Assembly (NCBI GenBank): GCA_027405735.1
Contig: JAPEHQ010000005.1
Coordinates: 496,001 to 560,000, forward strand
Length of the DNA stretch: 64,000 bases
Source of the DNA: Mucor racemosus
Taxonomy: Eukaryota; Mucoromycota; Mucoromycetes; Mucorales; Mucoraceae
Direction of reading: 5' to 3'
How positions within the stretch are numbered: position 1 is the first letter of the stretch; the number at the start of each line of letters is the position of its first letter. This document shows, piece after piece, positions 39,364 through 52,111 of the stretch. The position numbers were made by a program, and so were the translations under genes. The notes under the pieces were generated by a model, which was given only the letters and a program-made list of their open reading frames with translations, was not told the DNA's origin and ran no database searches.

Positions 39364-42300
39364 ATGATTGAAAATGCACGTTTGTTACATTTGCAATTGC
39401 GCGTGTATTTCCATCGAAAAGTTTATAAATCACCAAAAAAAAAAAAAAAAAAAAAAGAAAAAAGCAAATGTACAGCAGAAAAATACATTTCAAATTTGAA
39501 TGCTTTTCAACACGATAAAACTCGACCTGATTTGAACAATTGCAATGGGATGATTGGTGGGTCTGAAAGCAGAGATAATGATCCCATGGATTATACAGAC
39601 ACGATGGATGTTACTGAAGATAATACAAATATCAACAATGAGCAAGTTGGCGAGCAAGGTATTTTTGTTTTAGGAATTAAAAGGATGCAGTTTCCATTTT
39701 TAATTTTCTAATCTTATTATTTGTACTAGGTTTTGAATATCCAAATGCAAAAGTTTATTCGAGAGATAGCAGCAATAATCCCGAGATTTCAGATTCATTG
39801 GCATTTGCAATTAAATTTGTCAAGCTTGCAGAATTAAATCGAGTTTCAAGACAAGTTCAAAGAGATATTAGTCAATTTGATCAACAAACACTTGCTCAAG
39901 AAAATTTGTGATGAAGAAAAGATTGAAGGTAGGAAAAGTAATGGCTTGTAATTCAAATTGCATCTAAAAATGCTCCTTTGTTTAAGAGTTTGGTGGTGTT
40001 ATTGTCAGCCCTGATACAGTTGGAAGATTCTTGAAAAAAGTCAACAACATTGATCATGAGCTTGTCAATTTCTACGCTGTCTGCTCACAAGGTTTCCAGT
40101 TGTTTAGCATGGGTGTTACTACGACAAGAAACTGCAAGTATTGCGATACGCCTAGTTACAAAGATGTAGAATTGTTGACACCTCATCAGGAAATGGGAAT
40201 TGTTTCAGTTGGTGCTGCCCTTTCCGAGATGCTTTTGGATGATGAGGTCAGAGAAATGATGGATTATGGGCATAGTGCTACACAGAATCATTAGGCTGGC
40301 GTGCATAACGATATATTTGATGGTGGCATTTATCGAGGTGTTTATTTGAATGAAAGAAATTTATTCAGATTGCCTGCAGATATTGGTTTACTTTTGCACT
40401 TAAATTTCCTTCAAAGCATTCTCCAAGAAACTCATTCGCAATAATTCATTGCATTCTTATGAATTTTGATCCATCCTTGAGGTAACGTTTATGTGTTTTA
40501 AAATCTACAATTTGGGTCTCATCTTTTGCATTGTAATGCGCTTGAAATATATATAGATATCAGGATGGGCTTATGATTACTTTAGGAATTCGTCCAGGAC
40601 CTCGTAAAGTTGCCAACATGATGTCCTTTCTTGATGCCATTCTTAAAGAGATTGATGCATGCAGTAAAAATGGATTTGCTTTGGAACGAGATGGACAAGT
40701 GTTATACAAAGGGAATGTTTTTTTTTCTGATGGGCATTACTGGAGATATACCTGGAATAGCAGAAATCATGGGACATCCTGGCAAATATTAACTCTTCAT
40801 TTGATGATTTGCTTTTTTTATAATTCGCAGTTCTACATGTCAACCTTATTGATCTCATCCTTATTTTAAAATATTTCACGCTTTGGAAGGTAGACATTCA
40901 ATCAAGAGTAATGGATAACTTTGAATGGTTGGAAAGAAGGTTAGTTAATGAGGGGTTTTGGCATAGTGAACAGTGAATATGCAAATTTGGGATTTTACGT
41001 AATTTTGGACATGCGGCTTACCGATTTATTTTTCGTAGGATAATGATACTTTGTGACATTAGCAGTGTTGCTTACCTTTGATTGTGCAATAATATGTCAT
41101 GGATTACTTATATTGAAATTGAATACAACATGTTGAATTCATTTTTTTCAAAGTCTAGATGGGTTCAAAGAATGATTTGACATAAACTGTACTAATTATT
41201 AAAAAGGGAAGCGATCATGCATAGAAATTTAAATTTTGGTTATGTATTCTAAAAAAACTCTATTGATTTTATATAGGACATCAATCTACCTTTGGTTGCC
41301 GACGAATGTGTACTACAAAAGGTCAATGTGCTGCTGGTGGTAGTAACAGAAATGTCATTTACTTTTTGAATAACGAGGTGTCGTCTCCTGATCGCACAAT
41401 AGAACAATTAAAAAACGGGGATCCTGTAAGTGTCAAAAAAACTCGATAAATGTAAATCACGAGAGATATGCGTAAATCATTAATTGAGTTTTTAATAGAA
41501 CACTCGCATGCCAGCTCTTCCACTAGCGATAGTAAACATGAACACCTTTTCAGGTTTCTGTTTTTTTATTTAGGCGAGTTCCTTTTAATTTCAAGACGCA
41601 TTTCTCCATTTGTTTTCAACATGCTTGATCCAAACTCAAACGAGAGGTGTTTTCACAAAGATAACGTTCAAAATTACGACAAATGCGCTTTTCGCTTTAA
41701 AAGAGATTCCTTTCCAAAAGGCAAAATTATTGAGGATATAAGTGGAGGAATCAATGGGTCAAGATCAAGGATATCAACAACATTTTAAGGCTCATGGACT
41801 TCAATAAACAGAGGGTATAACGGCAGGATTGATTGATTGATTGAATACATTTTTGTACGCTCTTCCATCAATTATATTATGGAGATTGGAGGATGGTGAT
41901 GTAAGAGAGGCACTGATGCATTTAATCAATGGTTGCGCTTTGGCTCTTCAATGGCGTATTGAAACAAGGGATCTTACTAAGATCAGATTGTAAGTAATTT
42001 TTATTGGTAGTGTTTGCATAACTGGCTGATATTTGTATATTGTTGAATTAGATGTTTTTCGAGATGGAATGTGTTCCTTAGATCAAGTAAGAAAGAAGGG
42101 TATCAATGAGCGTGTGTTTACTGCAAATAACCATTATCACACTCATGTATGTCACATTACTAAAATGTTGGGCCCTATAAAGGCTTCGAGTACTCGTTCC
42201 ACTGAGAGGAAGGCTATCAAGAAGTTCTCCAATTTAATTGCAGCAAAAACAAAAATGAGTATTAATGCAAGAAATTTATTGCTAAAGCTAACCAATTATA

Positions 42301-43038
42301 ATAGTAATTTGATCAAGCAGTTGGAAGAGGATACAAGAGGATACAAGAGGACTTGATATGGCAGACAAATATGATAGCACATATATTTCGCATCCGTCAG
42401 GTTGTAAAGGTGCACCTCAGTTATGGGAGCCTGTAAAGAAGGAAGAGGAGTACATTGGTTCTGATAATTGTGAGATATGCCATGGTGTTACTGGGAGTCA
42501 AGTGGAGTCAACCTTGGAGTCATACTATTCAAGATTGCCCAATAATGTTAGCAATGTGATTGAGAACAGAAAAATCAGACTACATTTTCGTCTTTGGCTG
42601 GATTATACTGTTTATTCTTCATCATTATTCAGATCAAGAAGAAATTTGACTTCAAGGGCCGGTCATTATGTCATGTTTATTGCAAGCAGATATGGAGGTG
42701 TAAGACATCAGGATGTTTGGTTTGTTTCAGAAGTTCTATGCTATTTCACTCATTTGCATTGTGGTGTAACAAGATTCTTAGCAATTGGAAAACTCTTTAT
42801 GAACAAGCCTGGAGATTCCATGGACAAATTTGGGGTTCCAATTGTTGGGAGTTACGTAGATAATGATCGGTATGCAGTTTTTGATGTAGAAGATATACTT
42901 TATAATGTGGATTTAGTTAATTACAAAGATAATAATGAAGGCACTTATAAAGTTATCTGGCGATATGCTGTATTTGGTGAAAAACTTGACAAAAGGAAGC
43001 CTGGCAAACTAAGTGATATTTTAGGTTCACCAATGTAG
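39364..43038 (+). pseudogene. Tnp2-family (CACTA) transposase, decayed
   Basis: A chain of homologous segments with introns between: an N-terminal acidic/basic region (from 39364, behind a poly-A tract), SPDTVGRFLKKVNN, a segment with cysteines in TRNCKYCDTP, DIFDGGIYRGVYL, SFAIIHCILMNFDPSLR, IRPGPRKVANMMSFLDAIL, then TGDIPGIAEIMGH, a Cys-rich HQSTFGCRR, FLYALPSIILWRL and a C-terminal HVCHITKMLGPIKASSTRS...ERKAIKKF. The order DxxDGxxY, GPRKPxxxxSFL, GDxPGxAEexGH is that of Tnp2. Damage includes a TAG at 40292-40294, a frameshift near 39900, another near 40390 and another near 40735. It could not make an active enzyme as it stands. Confidence 0.85.
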
Positions 43039-44286
43039 TAAATTGAGCTGTCTGCCTTATTATTGTGAAAGGTCTTCTTGCTATTTTCTTTTTCTGTTAG
43101 TACATATAAAACTATGATTTAGATTTCACGTTTCTTTTTTAATAAATTAGTCTATTATTATCCCAAAAATCTAATATTTGCCGTGGCAACAGTTTTAATA
43201 TTTTTCTTGAAAGAATAATCATCTGCATTCTTATTTGAAATCTGAAGTTGATTTTTGTTTTTGAAAAATAATGACCCTACTTTTATGGGTTTTGTAGATA
43301 AAATAAGTGTCAAGGTGCAAAATCCCTAAAATTATGGACTTTGCACATACTTTTATGGCTGAGTTCCCTTCTGAATGGGTAATGTCCATAAATCAAATCG
43401 ACCTTGCGCCGTAGTGTGTTATCATAGAAACATGCATTTTCTACCAGAAAAACCGTCTGTCATATCATAGATTCGTTAAAAAATTGCAAAAGCAAGCCCG
43501 TAGAGCGACGCCGTAATTGAGCATAGCAAGATTGAACGGCTAAGTCTCTTATACTATGGTATATATCCAACTTTTAAATAAAGAAGCGTCTTTTTTTTTT
43601 ACTTTTCTTATATTTAACCATGTACAGTCTGAAAATTCAGAATTTGTAGCGGACATTTTCGGGACTCATTTTATCCTTACCAACACTCATGATTTTGATC
43701 AAAAAACAGAAAAATCGAATTTTAATACCAAAATCGACGTTTAAATATACTACATTGTGAGAGAAAATTGTAGCTATAACTAATACATACTTTATAAAAG
43801 CTTAATATTAAATGTTAATTAATGAAACTTTGTACTTTTGCCCCAAAAACGGATTTTTGATTAAAGGATTTTCATGTAATATTTTGCAATAAAAATGTTT
43901 ATTATTTTTTATTGGGCAAATAGAGCGCTAAATTCTGTATATATGTATATTTTTTGTTTTTATAATTGGTAGTAGAATTAACTCTAAATTTGCAAAACCA
44001 GAAATAAAAAATTAAAAAATGTCAAAATTGACGATCTGGACAAAAATAATTTTCTAAATTAATATTCCGCTTATAAGCTTTGGAAGTCTTAAAAATAAGA
44101 GATTTTATAATACTTGAGAACTTTTTCAAGAATTTACAATGCTGTACCTACTTGATTCAAGCTTATTATTACTGTAAATCTTTATACATGTTTATATTGT
44201 GTGGTAGTTTATTTGATGATAATATAGTCTTACTTTATAATTATTGCACTAGGGATGATTTACATTAAGTTTTTTTTTACTCTTAC

Positions 44287-44501
44287 CTCTCCAATATCAT
44301 AAACATAAACATGGCCATTACTGGAACCTATTGCCATCTTTTTGCCGTCTCTGTCCCAAGCCAATTTATTCAATAATGCTTTACCAGAACCAACTTATTA
44401 GGTACTTACAAATGATTCCTCGGTGTTTGCAGTTATTAAATTCCATAGATTAAATTGACTGGTTCCATTTACTATAGTATCAAAAATATTATCAGCCCGC
44501 C
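44287..44501 (-). pseudogene. Captured dynein intermediate chain fragment, copy D
   Basis: Best-preserved copy: on the minus strand RADNIFDTIVNGTSQFNLWN then ANTEESFVST, with a break, then ALNKLAWDRDGKKMAIGSSN-like sequence and YVYVYDIGE ending at GAG|GTAAGAG. The pattern VDGT..FDLWNLN.DTE followed by ALNKLAW..G..MAIGSS matches the C-terminal WD repeats of dynein intermediate chains, the cargo/light-chain scaffold of the motor. Splice borders are retained, so the capture was of genomic DNA, not cDNA. Confidence 0.78.
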
Positions 44502-45491
44502 TTATAATAAATGTCAACCTAAAACCAGAAACATTCCATTGTCATTATTGTTATAAGTTATGAAAAGCTTAATTTTTAATAATACAGTAATTAAATAAGA
44601 AACAAGATCATACTAATAGCAAATGGTGAGTATTCAAAATCTAATTGAATTTGATGAAGTATGCTTTTAAACCCTTTTAAAAATCCTGAAGCAAAAAACA
44701 CAACGTCTTAGTCCTGTAATTTCTATCCATCAAAATGTTGCAATTTCCACTATACAATAAATGTACTTTTTATCTATCTTGACCTCGATGTACATTGGGC
44801 ATCAGTTTTTTGCGAGTTGTATTTTTTCTGATTCCTTAATATTCAGTCATGCTGAATGATGATTTGTAGCAGCATTACCAAAAAAAAAAGAATAAATGCT
44901 TCAAGGGTTTTCTGGATTATCAAATTATGCGATTTAATAATAATAATTATTGCACTTAAATATGCTTTTTGAACCTATTGATGTTAATCAGAATAATTAG
45001 TACTTTCATTTAAAAGTAAGCTTTGCTTTATACATTCATATTTGCCCATTTAATAAATGACATTAAATTTATTATTCGTTATACCAATCAACCAACTTCA
45101 TCTTGATTTAGATACATTTGAAAATTAAATACTTAAATTATACTTGAGCTACCAGATATCGCCAGAAAAAAATTTTGTGCAAGTCGACGAAGCATCACAA
45201 TTTGGATTATTTTTTTATGTTAATATAGATCTGAGCTCTCTCACACATATTTATAGATCTCTGCATGAACCATATCTCTATCTATTCAATTTAACTGAAA
45301 TAGATTAAACACCAACATCGTGCTGGATGAAACAACTTATTTTATTGCGAGTCAACACGACTAATTTGATGTTAGTTTAGCATCAGCAGTTGAATCAAAT
45401 AGATTTGAGATTAGACGACCCCTTTTAATAATAGTTTTGCATACCATGAGCTAGTAATGAATCATTATTATAGATACGCTAACCAAGGATA

Positions 45492-47127
45492 CAGTGAGTC
45501 GCAAAACCCTTTCAATGATTTGGAAATTTGAATGAAAATAACCATAACTTTCTCAGTTTCAATCGGAGATACACTAAATTTCTATTTTAAATAATTCAAA
45601 CGTTTTTAAATTATTTTCAAAAAGTCCGATCTAATTAATTAAAGTGCCGCAAAAACTATGCAAGTTTAAAAAAAGGTACATCATTGAAAGGGTTTTGCAC
45701 GCACAGGCTTAAAATTACAATTTTGTAACCCCTAACTTGTACATTAACGCTGGATATCTTATAAAACAGAGAAATATGCGGAAAATATATGAGATGTTTT
45801 TCAACTTTTACCCTGCCTTTTTTACTAGTAGTTTCAAGCAAAATCATCAAGATGAAAACTGTATCGGATGCCAAACGTAATGACGTTATCTCTCTGTTAA
45901 ATTCAGGCCATACCGTATCGGAAATTGCTCGTCATGTAGCTGTTAGTCAAGCCACAGTATGTCGTATTAGAAAAAAGGCCTGTCCTGACCGAGAAAAACC
46001 TAAAAGAGACCGACCATCTAAGCTGACTACTGCGGATATGAGATATTGTGTCCATAAAATCACCAAAGGTGGCTTGGATAATGCGGTACAAGCCAAAAAA
46101 GAGCTTCATCGTAATGTACACGTTAATGGCAGTGCGAATACTGTACTAGGGCTCTTCGGGATAATGGGTTAGGCGCATTACCTAAGATAAAAAAGCCAGA
46201 AATTAGTGATGAAAATGCAAAGGATCGCCTCCGCTGATGTAAAAACAGAATTGATTGGAATTTGGATGACTGAAAGCGTGTTATATCTACTGATGAGGCT
46301 AGAATTAATTGTTTTAACTCGGATTATCGAATTTGGTGCTGGAAAAGAGACAGCGAGGAGATAAAACCTAAGCATACCAAAAAACAAGAAAAAATGGAGA
46401 TGGTCGAATCATGATTTGGAGCTCTATTTCTTGGTCTGGTGTCGTTTGGTTGTCCAAGGTCGAAGGTAATATGAACTCCAACCTATACAGAACTATTATT
46501 GATGATGATTTGGAAAAATCCATTGACGATATGTGTCAAAAATTGAAGTTGCGTCGTATTTAGGTTATCCTTCAACAAGACAACGATTCTAAGCACACCT
46601 CTAATTTAATGAAAGAAGACTTAAAACAAAAAAATATGAAGTAATGTCATGGCCAGCGCAATTTCCAGACCTTAATCCCATTGAAAATATGTGGAGGTTA
46701 TTGAAAATCCGCCTAAACGAATACGATACATCCCCAAAAGGGATGAATGATATTTGGGACAGAACTCAAGAGATTTGGTATGACAACGTAACAGTTGGGG
46801 AATATCAAAAAGTTATTTCGAGTATGCCTCATCGTGTAAAAGCTTGTATTAAAGCAAAAGGTTATGGTATTGATTATTGACTGCATTTAAATAAACTTCA
46901 ATTTTTTTTTAATAATGCGTGCAAAACCCTTTCAATGATGTACCTTTTTTTAAACTTGCATAGTTTTTGCGGCACTTTAATTAATTAGATCGGACTTTTT
47001 GAAAATAATTTAAAAACGTTTGAATTATTTAAAATAGAAATTTAGTGTATCTCCGATTGAAACTGAGAAAGTTATGGTTATTTTCATTCAAATTTCCAAA
47101 TTATTGAAAGGGTTTTGCGACTCACTG
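45492..47127 (+). mobile_element. Tc1-like DNA transposon with 212-bp terminal repeats
   Basis: Inserted at TA (45490-45491 and 47128-47129); copy B has the uninterrupted place. The inverted repeats (45492-45703 and 46916-47127) start CAGTGAGTCGCAAAACCC and differ at only one position that I can see. Each repeat contains CAAAACCCTTTCAATGAT twice, once at the outer end and once, inverted, at the inner end. Between them lies a dead transposase gene. Confidence 0.92.
45852..46880 (+). pseudogene. Tc1/mariner DD34E transposase, inactivated
   Basis: N-terminal helix-turn-helix (SDAKRNDVISLLNSGHTVSE, then SQATVCRIRKK), then after a frameshift near 46150 the catalytic core: ISTDEARIN (first Asp), ILQQDNDSKHTS (second Asp), MSWPAQFPDLNPIENMW (Glu, 34 residues after the second Asp). 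Inactivating changes include two Trp codons turned into TGA (near 46236 and 46272), a TAG before VILQQ (46561-46563) and frameshifts near 46400 and 46640. The nonsense changes are all C:G to T:A transitions by comparison with the family consensus. Confidence 0.88.
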
Positions 47128-48176
47128 TAGTGAGTTAACTCTAATGGACGAACGAGTCGATTAGCAATATAATAAACAAAATATTAAAATTCAAATATAG
47201 TAATTGAATGAGCAGGAGATAATAAACCATATAAGTTAGCATAATTGAATTGTTTCAAGCGCTTTGAACTGAATACGCCTTTACTTCTGACCTATTATAA
47301 AAATTGATTTATTAGTAAAATCAATTAGCAAGTAATAATTATGGTGTACCTTTGATAGTTAGTAGTGATGTACAAGTCAACGTCTTGTTTTCCTCTGCTT
47401 GGTTGCTGGTTATTAGACAGAAACAAATATTTTTTAGAAATAAAATAGATTAACAAGAGTTTATTCATTCATTCATTCATTCAAATCAAGTCAATACTAT
47501 TATACATACTTTTATAACCACTAATTTTTCTGCAGGTAGATATTGACTTTAGACCAAAAAAGCATTGATTATAACGTAGATGATGGAACAAAATGATTAA
47601 GTCCTGGATGCTTTTTTTGCTCGAAAAAAATATTGTAACGTGCCCTAACATTAACAGTTAATAATTTATTTCCAAATAAACAATAGGAAAAGCATGTACT
47701 TGTACCTGCTTCTTGATTTCAGTTTATAAAAAAATATTGGTCTTTTTGTTGTAGTTTTAAACGTAAATAAAAGAGCTGAGGAAAGAGTAGGGAAGAAAAG
47801 GAAATTTGTGTGTTACAAACAGAAATTTACAAAGGCATAAATACTTTTCGTGTTACCAAACAAGTTGTTGTTGTTCTTCCCACTTGATCCCCAAAAGAAG
47901 AACATGGGCAGAACTCTTTCAAACCCCAAATTTCAAATTAATATATCTCGTCAATAAGGCAATTCTGTTGAATCAGAGTAACTCACATCTGCTTTAAACC
48001 ATTCAAATTATCTTCGTTATTAATTAGATTATGATTGATATACTTTAGTAAATTGACTAAAAAGCCTTGATCTCATTGCTCTGCTCATCTGGGCTGCTTG
48101 ATCTGCATAAAAGTTTTTATTTTGCCCATCTGTGCAGATCACTATACCTAATGGGAAGCATATTTCGGCCGTAGTG

Positions 48177-48386
48177 ACCTGTAAAATTAGGCATCAACAC
48201 CACACAAACATCTACTATTTTACAATTCATATAAATATAGCATACTTTATGAAAATATTATTCTTTTTCTTTGGATTTCTTTTAATCACAATAAAATCGT
48301 GGAAAGACTATAATTGTATTTATCAACGCTTTTATTTTTTTAATTTATTTTTCATTTTTATAAAATTACTTCAATTTTATTGCAAT
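48177..48386 (+). repeat. Dispersed repeat also found at 995-1205
   Basis: Begins directly after the right terminus of copy D (GTAGTG|ACCTGTAAAATTAGG) and matches 995-1205 to TTTTATTGCA. Confidence 0.65.
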
Positions 48387-48598
48387 TTCTAATAAAAATC
48401 AAAAATTTCTAAAAAACTTTAAGATACGTTAAGTAACAATGATTTATTTATGACTGAGCAAATGATATAGTCCTATTATCCAATATCTTCATATACAAGA
48501 TTACTAAAAATTATTTCTTCACCAAATCATTGTAGATCACGTGACCAAAACATCTACAGTAAGATCATATTAGTGTACTAACTTCAAAGATATATCAA

Positions 48599-48680
48599 GT
48601 CGCTTTGTCGGAGTGGTTAACGAGATAGCCTGCTAAGCTATTGCTCTTTGAGCGCGCAGGTTCGAATCCTGCAGGCGACG
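48599..48680 (+). tRNA. tRNA-Ser (anticodon GCT)
   Basis: 82 nt, no intron. The acceptor strands GTCGCTT and AGGCGAC pair over 7 bp with one G-T; the D loop holds GAGTGGTTAA; the anticodon stem ATAGC/GCTAT carries the loop CTGCTAA (anticodon GCT, reading AGC/AGT); a long variable arm TGCTCTTTGAGCGC is typical of serine tRNA; the T arm is GCAGG TTCGAAT CCTGC. A T-run (CTTCTTTTTG) follows as the RNA polymerase III terminator. Confidence 0.95.
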
Positions 48681-48754
48681 CTTCTTTTTGCCTATTTTCA
48701 CTAAAGTAGTGCGTGTAGTTCTTTTTATGCAAATTTTTTTATATATAAATACAG

Positions 48755-48906
48755 TGTCAGGTACACACAGACTTTGTGTGTAACCTTTTTAATTAGTATA
48801 AAATATCAACATATAATAATAATAAAGATCATCTTTTATCTCATATATAATCTTTTGTATACATTTATTTGAATCTACTGTAAAACATATATCTCAGCAC
48901 ACGACA
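48755..48906 (+). mobile_element. Probable 152-bp solo LTR next to the tRNA gene
   Basis: Starts TGTCAGGTACACAC, ends AGCACACGACA, with ACAG on both sides, and holds GTATAAAATATC followed by AATAATAAAG. It starts 75 bp downstream of the tRNA. The 4-bp duplication is short and no empty site is available. Confidence 0.45.
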
Positions 48907-50142
48907 ACAGTATGAGATTCAAGGTTTGTGTACAGTATTTATTTTGCACAAATCAATGTTTAATCGCTGAAAAAATAACTACGGACCAAGATGATGCCAT
49001 ATAATTATGTTTTGACATCGTATAATATCAGCTTAGCATTTACATATTACCAACGTTGAAATTAAAGAAATTGTCCATACAGATATTTAATATTGGTCAT
49101 AAATTAGTTGTTATAGATTATGTCTTTTCAGATATACTTTTGTATACATAATTCTATCTTTACTATATTCATAAAGTCTCCATTTTATAATCATTAGCAT
49201 TATTTATAGAAAGTATATCTAATTATATTAGTGGTTATCTTATTATTATATTGCACATTTTGATAGATCTCTTGAAATTACAAATTATCCAGTGTGAACG
49301 GTTTATATCACCACATATGAGACAATCAGAAATAAGAACTGACCTTATGACAATATTAATAACTTTTTCTATCAATTTTTTTTGAAAGAGGCTTGACTTG
49401 ACTATGGATTTAGATATTGAATTTTATGCTATTTAATAGTCGTATAGTATACATTTTCTATAGGTCTTTGTAGTATTTAGCATGATACTAAAAAAATCGG
49501 GCATGGTAGAACCCTTTTCGACCCACTGAAGACGCAGATTGTATTGCATGCACTAGAGAGTAAGAGAACGTATATGGATAAAACTTATTAGAGCAATTTG
49601 TGATAGTCCTATTTGTATCGTACCTTCTTATCGATGATATTATTTAGCATAGTGCTTTTTATTGTTTTCAGGTTTTCACACTCATTTTAGGTTTTGTTTT
49701 GCTATAAAGAATGATAGATAAATATAAAGGTTCTGCTAAATAGGAATATGTAGTAAATACTGTAAAACACGTATTTCGTACGCTCTCAAAAGAAAGAATT
49801 GATGCTGAGTAAAGATGCATATATTCGTATTTAAATCTTTATTATATAGTGTTCAAGTGTAATTAGCTGACCATACACCTCCTTGACCATTTAAGCTTTT
49901 CTAACCTAGTATGTACAATAAATAGCCTGTTCTCTGATCTCATTTTGATGCTTTGAGGTTATTCTACTCAAGTCAACGAGTGCATCAATGAAAAACACAA
50001 CAATTTTATCAAATATATATTACGGGTAATAATGTTCTGATGCTTTATAGACGATTTAAATAAGGAAATCCAACTAACAAAATGTGTTTGATTAACTAAA
50101 TACTGCCTTGCTGCGTACCATGTACTCAAGTGAAATTAAAAC

Positions 50143-50192
<50 letters not shown>

Positions 50193-52111
50193 ACAATGAT
50201 TCTGATGCTAACTCCAAATCCTTTGGTAATAAGAGCAACCTTAATAACACAAACAGATCAGTGAGATCAACAGCAATTAAGTGACATATTTACCATGCTA
50301 ACCATTAATGCTACAAGCTAAAAAATAACAGGTTTTAATTATAATTACTAAAAACAATCGACGTTGACAGTCTATGTGAATTTTTATGCTCTCGAAATAA
50401 CGTTTCTGTTCCAAACGAATAATAAAGTAAGGCTCAAAGAGATCATATGTGTGAGCTTCATATGATTACATGAGATAATTCTTCTCTGTATGCGGTATTA
50501 TGAATCTAATATTACCTTTTCGATCTGTACATCAAATTTTATAGATTTCAAAGAATAGGGCCATTGAACAAGCTATACACTATATTTCTCCTAGGCAGTG
50601 TTTTTTTAGTTTTGTTCAATATAACTCTTCTGCATATTGGATTCCTCGCATGAATACAAAACAGTGGCACAACTAATTCATAAACACTTTTTTTAAACGA
50701 GTTGGATTGCAAAGATTTCATTGTGTATTAATTGATTTGGTCGCCTTAAAAATTTATAGTATCCAGAAAGAATATATGGAACGTGTAACAATTACATCTA
50801 CAGAGCAAATGTTGTGCCTGGCTAGTGAATTATCGATAATATCTCTTCAAGAAAATCTGGCCATTTTTCGTTATTATTCTTAGATATTGTAAGCGATTGC
50901 TGCTGTACCAATGAGCCTCTTTTGTTTGAGGTAGATTCTCAATCTTTGGATAATACCAGGAATATAATTCCTGTTTGGGTTTCGTGTATATGTATATACA
51001 TTGTGTTTTTCATTCCTATATTCAGTATAATTATAAAATCAAACAAATTTCCTGGTAAAAATCGTTTATAGAGTGGTGGGAAGTAGCTGTGAGAAATACT
51101 CCTTTTATGGGTTTGATGAGAAAAAGAAAAAAGAGAACTGTTCAAGACCCAAAATACGGATTTGACCTTAAAGTGAAAAAGATCAGCGCTTCTTCGGGCC
51201 ATTGCTATAATTTTTGTATTTCTCCACAGCTAAAATTTGGCTCTCTCGTGGGATTTACGATGACAAACAATAAATATATTTAAGTCTGTTGTGTGTCTTT
51301 TTCCAATAATCCAAGATCCGCCATAACTCAAGTAACGTCCCTTATCAGTACCAATATCAAGCATTTATATTTGGGGGAGTAAGAAAAGGGCTTGTCATTT
51401 CCGACGTACAAAAAACCAATTTTGTTTAACGACTTTCTGGATTCTATATACACGATCATAACTCTAATCTGTGAGGGTAAATTTCACCATTTTTAATTGT
51501 AGTACCTGTTTACTAGATCACTAGATTTCAACTAAAAGGTGTGAATATTTTGGATATAAGGAGAATTCACCTAATAGGGCTTATATTTACCTATTCTAGA
51601 TTGATTGACAAGTATAATGTGAGAGCCATGGGAATTCACTGAGAGAAATATAGGGTGGGATATCAATGATCTATTATTGGATAAGCTTTGAGAATTAGTA
51701 TCAAGATCCAATCAAAATAAATATGCTGTTCCACAAATCGTTTGATTTGGGAAGGTGATGAAGAGCAAGTAAACTAGCATTATTTCTGTCATGATGCTTA
51801 GATTATAGTTTTGAAAAAAAGCATAGAAAATATATACAAACGTACCATTGTAGAAAAATGAATTGATAAATGGGAACATAGTAAATTTTTCTCTCTATTT
51901 AATCCTGGTTTTTATTTTATTTTTTTTCTTTTTCCTTGTACCTTGGGAAATGAAATTGAAACGCTACCATGTATAAATATAATATTTTTTTGTGGGGAAA
52001 GAAGCATCTTTTGGTGTCACCTTCCTTTTTGAACTTTTTAGGTAAGTCTATGTTGCTAGATAAACGTGACCATGTGAATCAAGCGAACCCTTTCCAACAA
52101 GGTAAATTTGC
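48907..52111. other. Stretch without recognised gene
   Basis: AT-rich DNA with short motif-free ORFs (for example 51089-51283, 64 codons, no family seen). A 46-base poly-A run lies at 50144-50189. Confidence 0.5.
50144..50189 (+). repeat. 46-base poly-A tract
   Basis: The longest homopolymer of the window. No RNA-polymerase III promoter, retroelement 3' end or target duplication is apparent around it. Confidence 0.9.

Larger units (their letters stand above)
36967..43416 (+). mobile_element. CACTA (EnSpm-type) transposon, 6.45 kb
   Basis: Terminal inverted repeats CACTACGGCGCAAG / CTTGCGCCGTAGTG, with TGTT on both sides; copy B has the uninterrupted GCTGTTATCATAG, so the ends are certain and the duplication is 4 bp. 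Many TTTATGG(AC) words and their inverses sit within several hundred bases of both ends, typical of sub-terminal binding repeats of CACTA elements. It holds two divergent genes: an accessory protein on the minus strand and a Tnp2-family transposase on the plus strand, the latter decayed. It inserted into copy D after the CACTA-ended copies had multiplied. Confidence 0.92.
35389..48176 (+). mobile_element. CACTA-ended element, copy D, with nested insertions
   Basis: Runs from CACTATGGCCGACC to TTTCGGCCGTAGTG. Removing the 302-bp LTR, the 6.45-kb CACTA transposon and the 1.64-kb Tc1-like element leaves about 4.4 kb collinear with copy B without its insertions. Sub-terminal GTGCCCAT-type motifs are kept at both ends. 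The dynein-chain fragment is in its best state here. Confidence 0.75.

Noticed and set aside
47455..47482. (ATTC)n run considered as a CRISPR-like or regulatory array
   Set aside because: Simple microsatellite; no spacers and the genome is eukaryotic.
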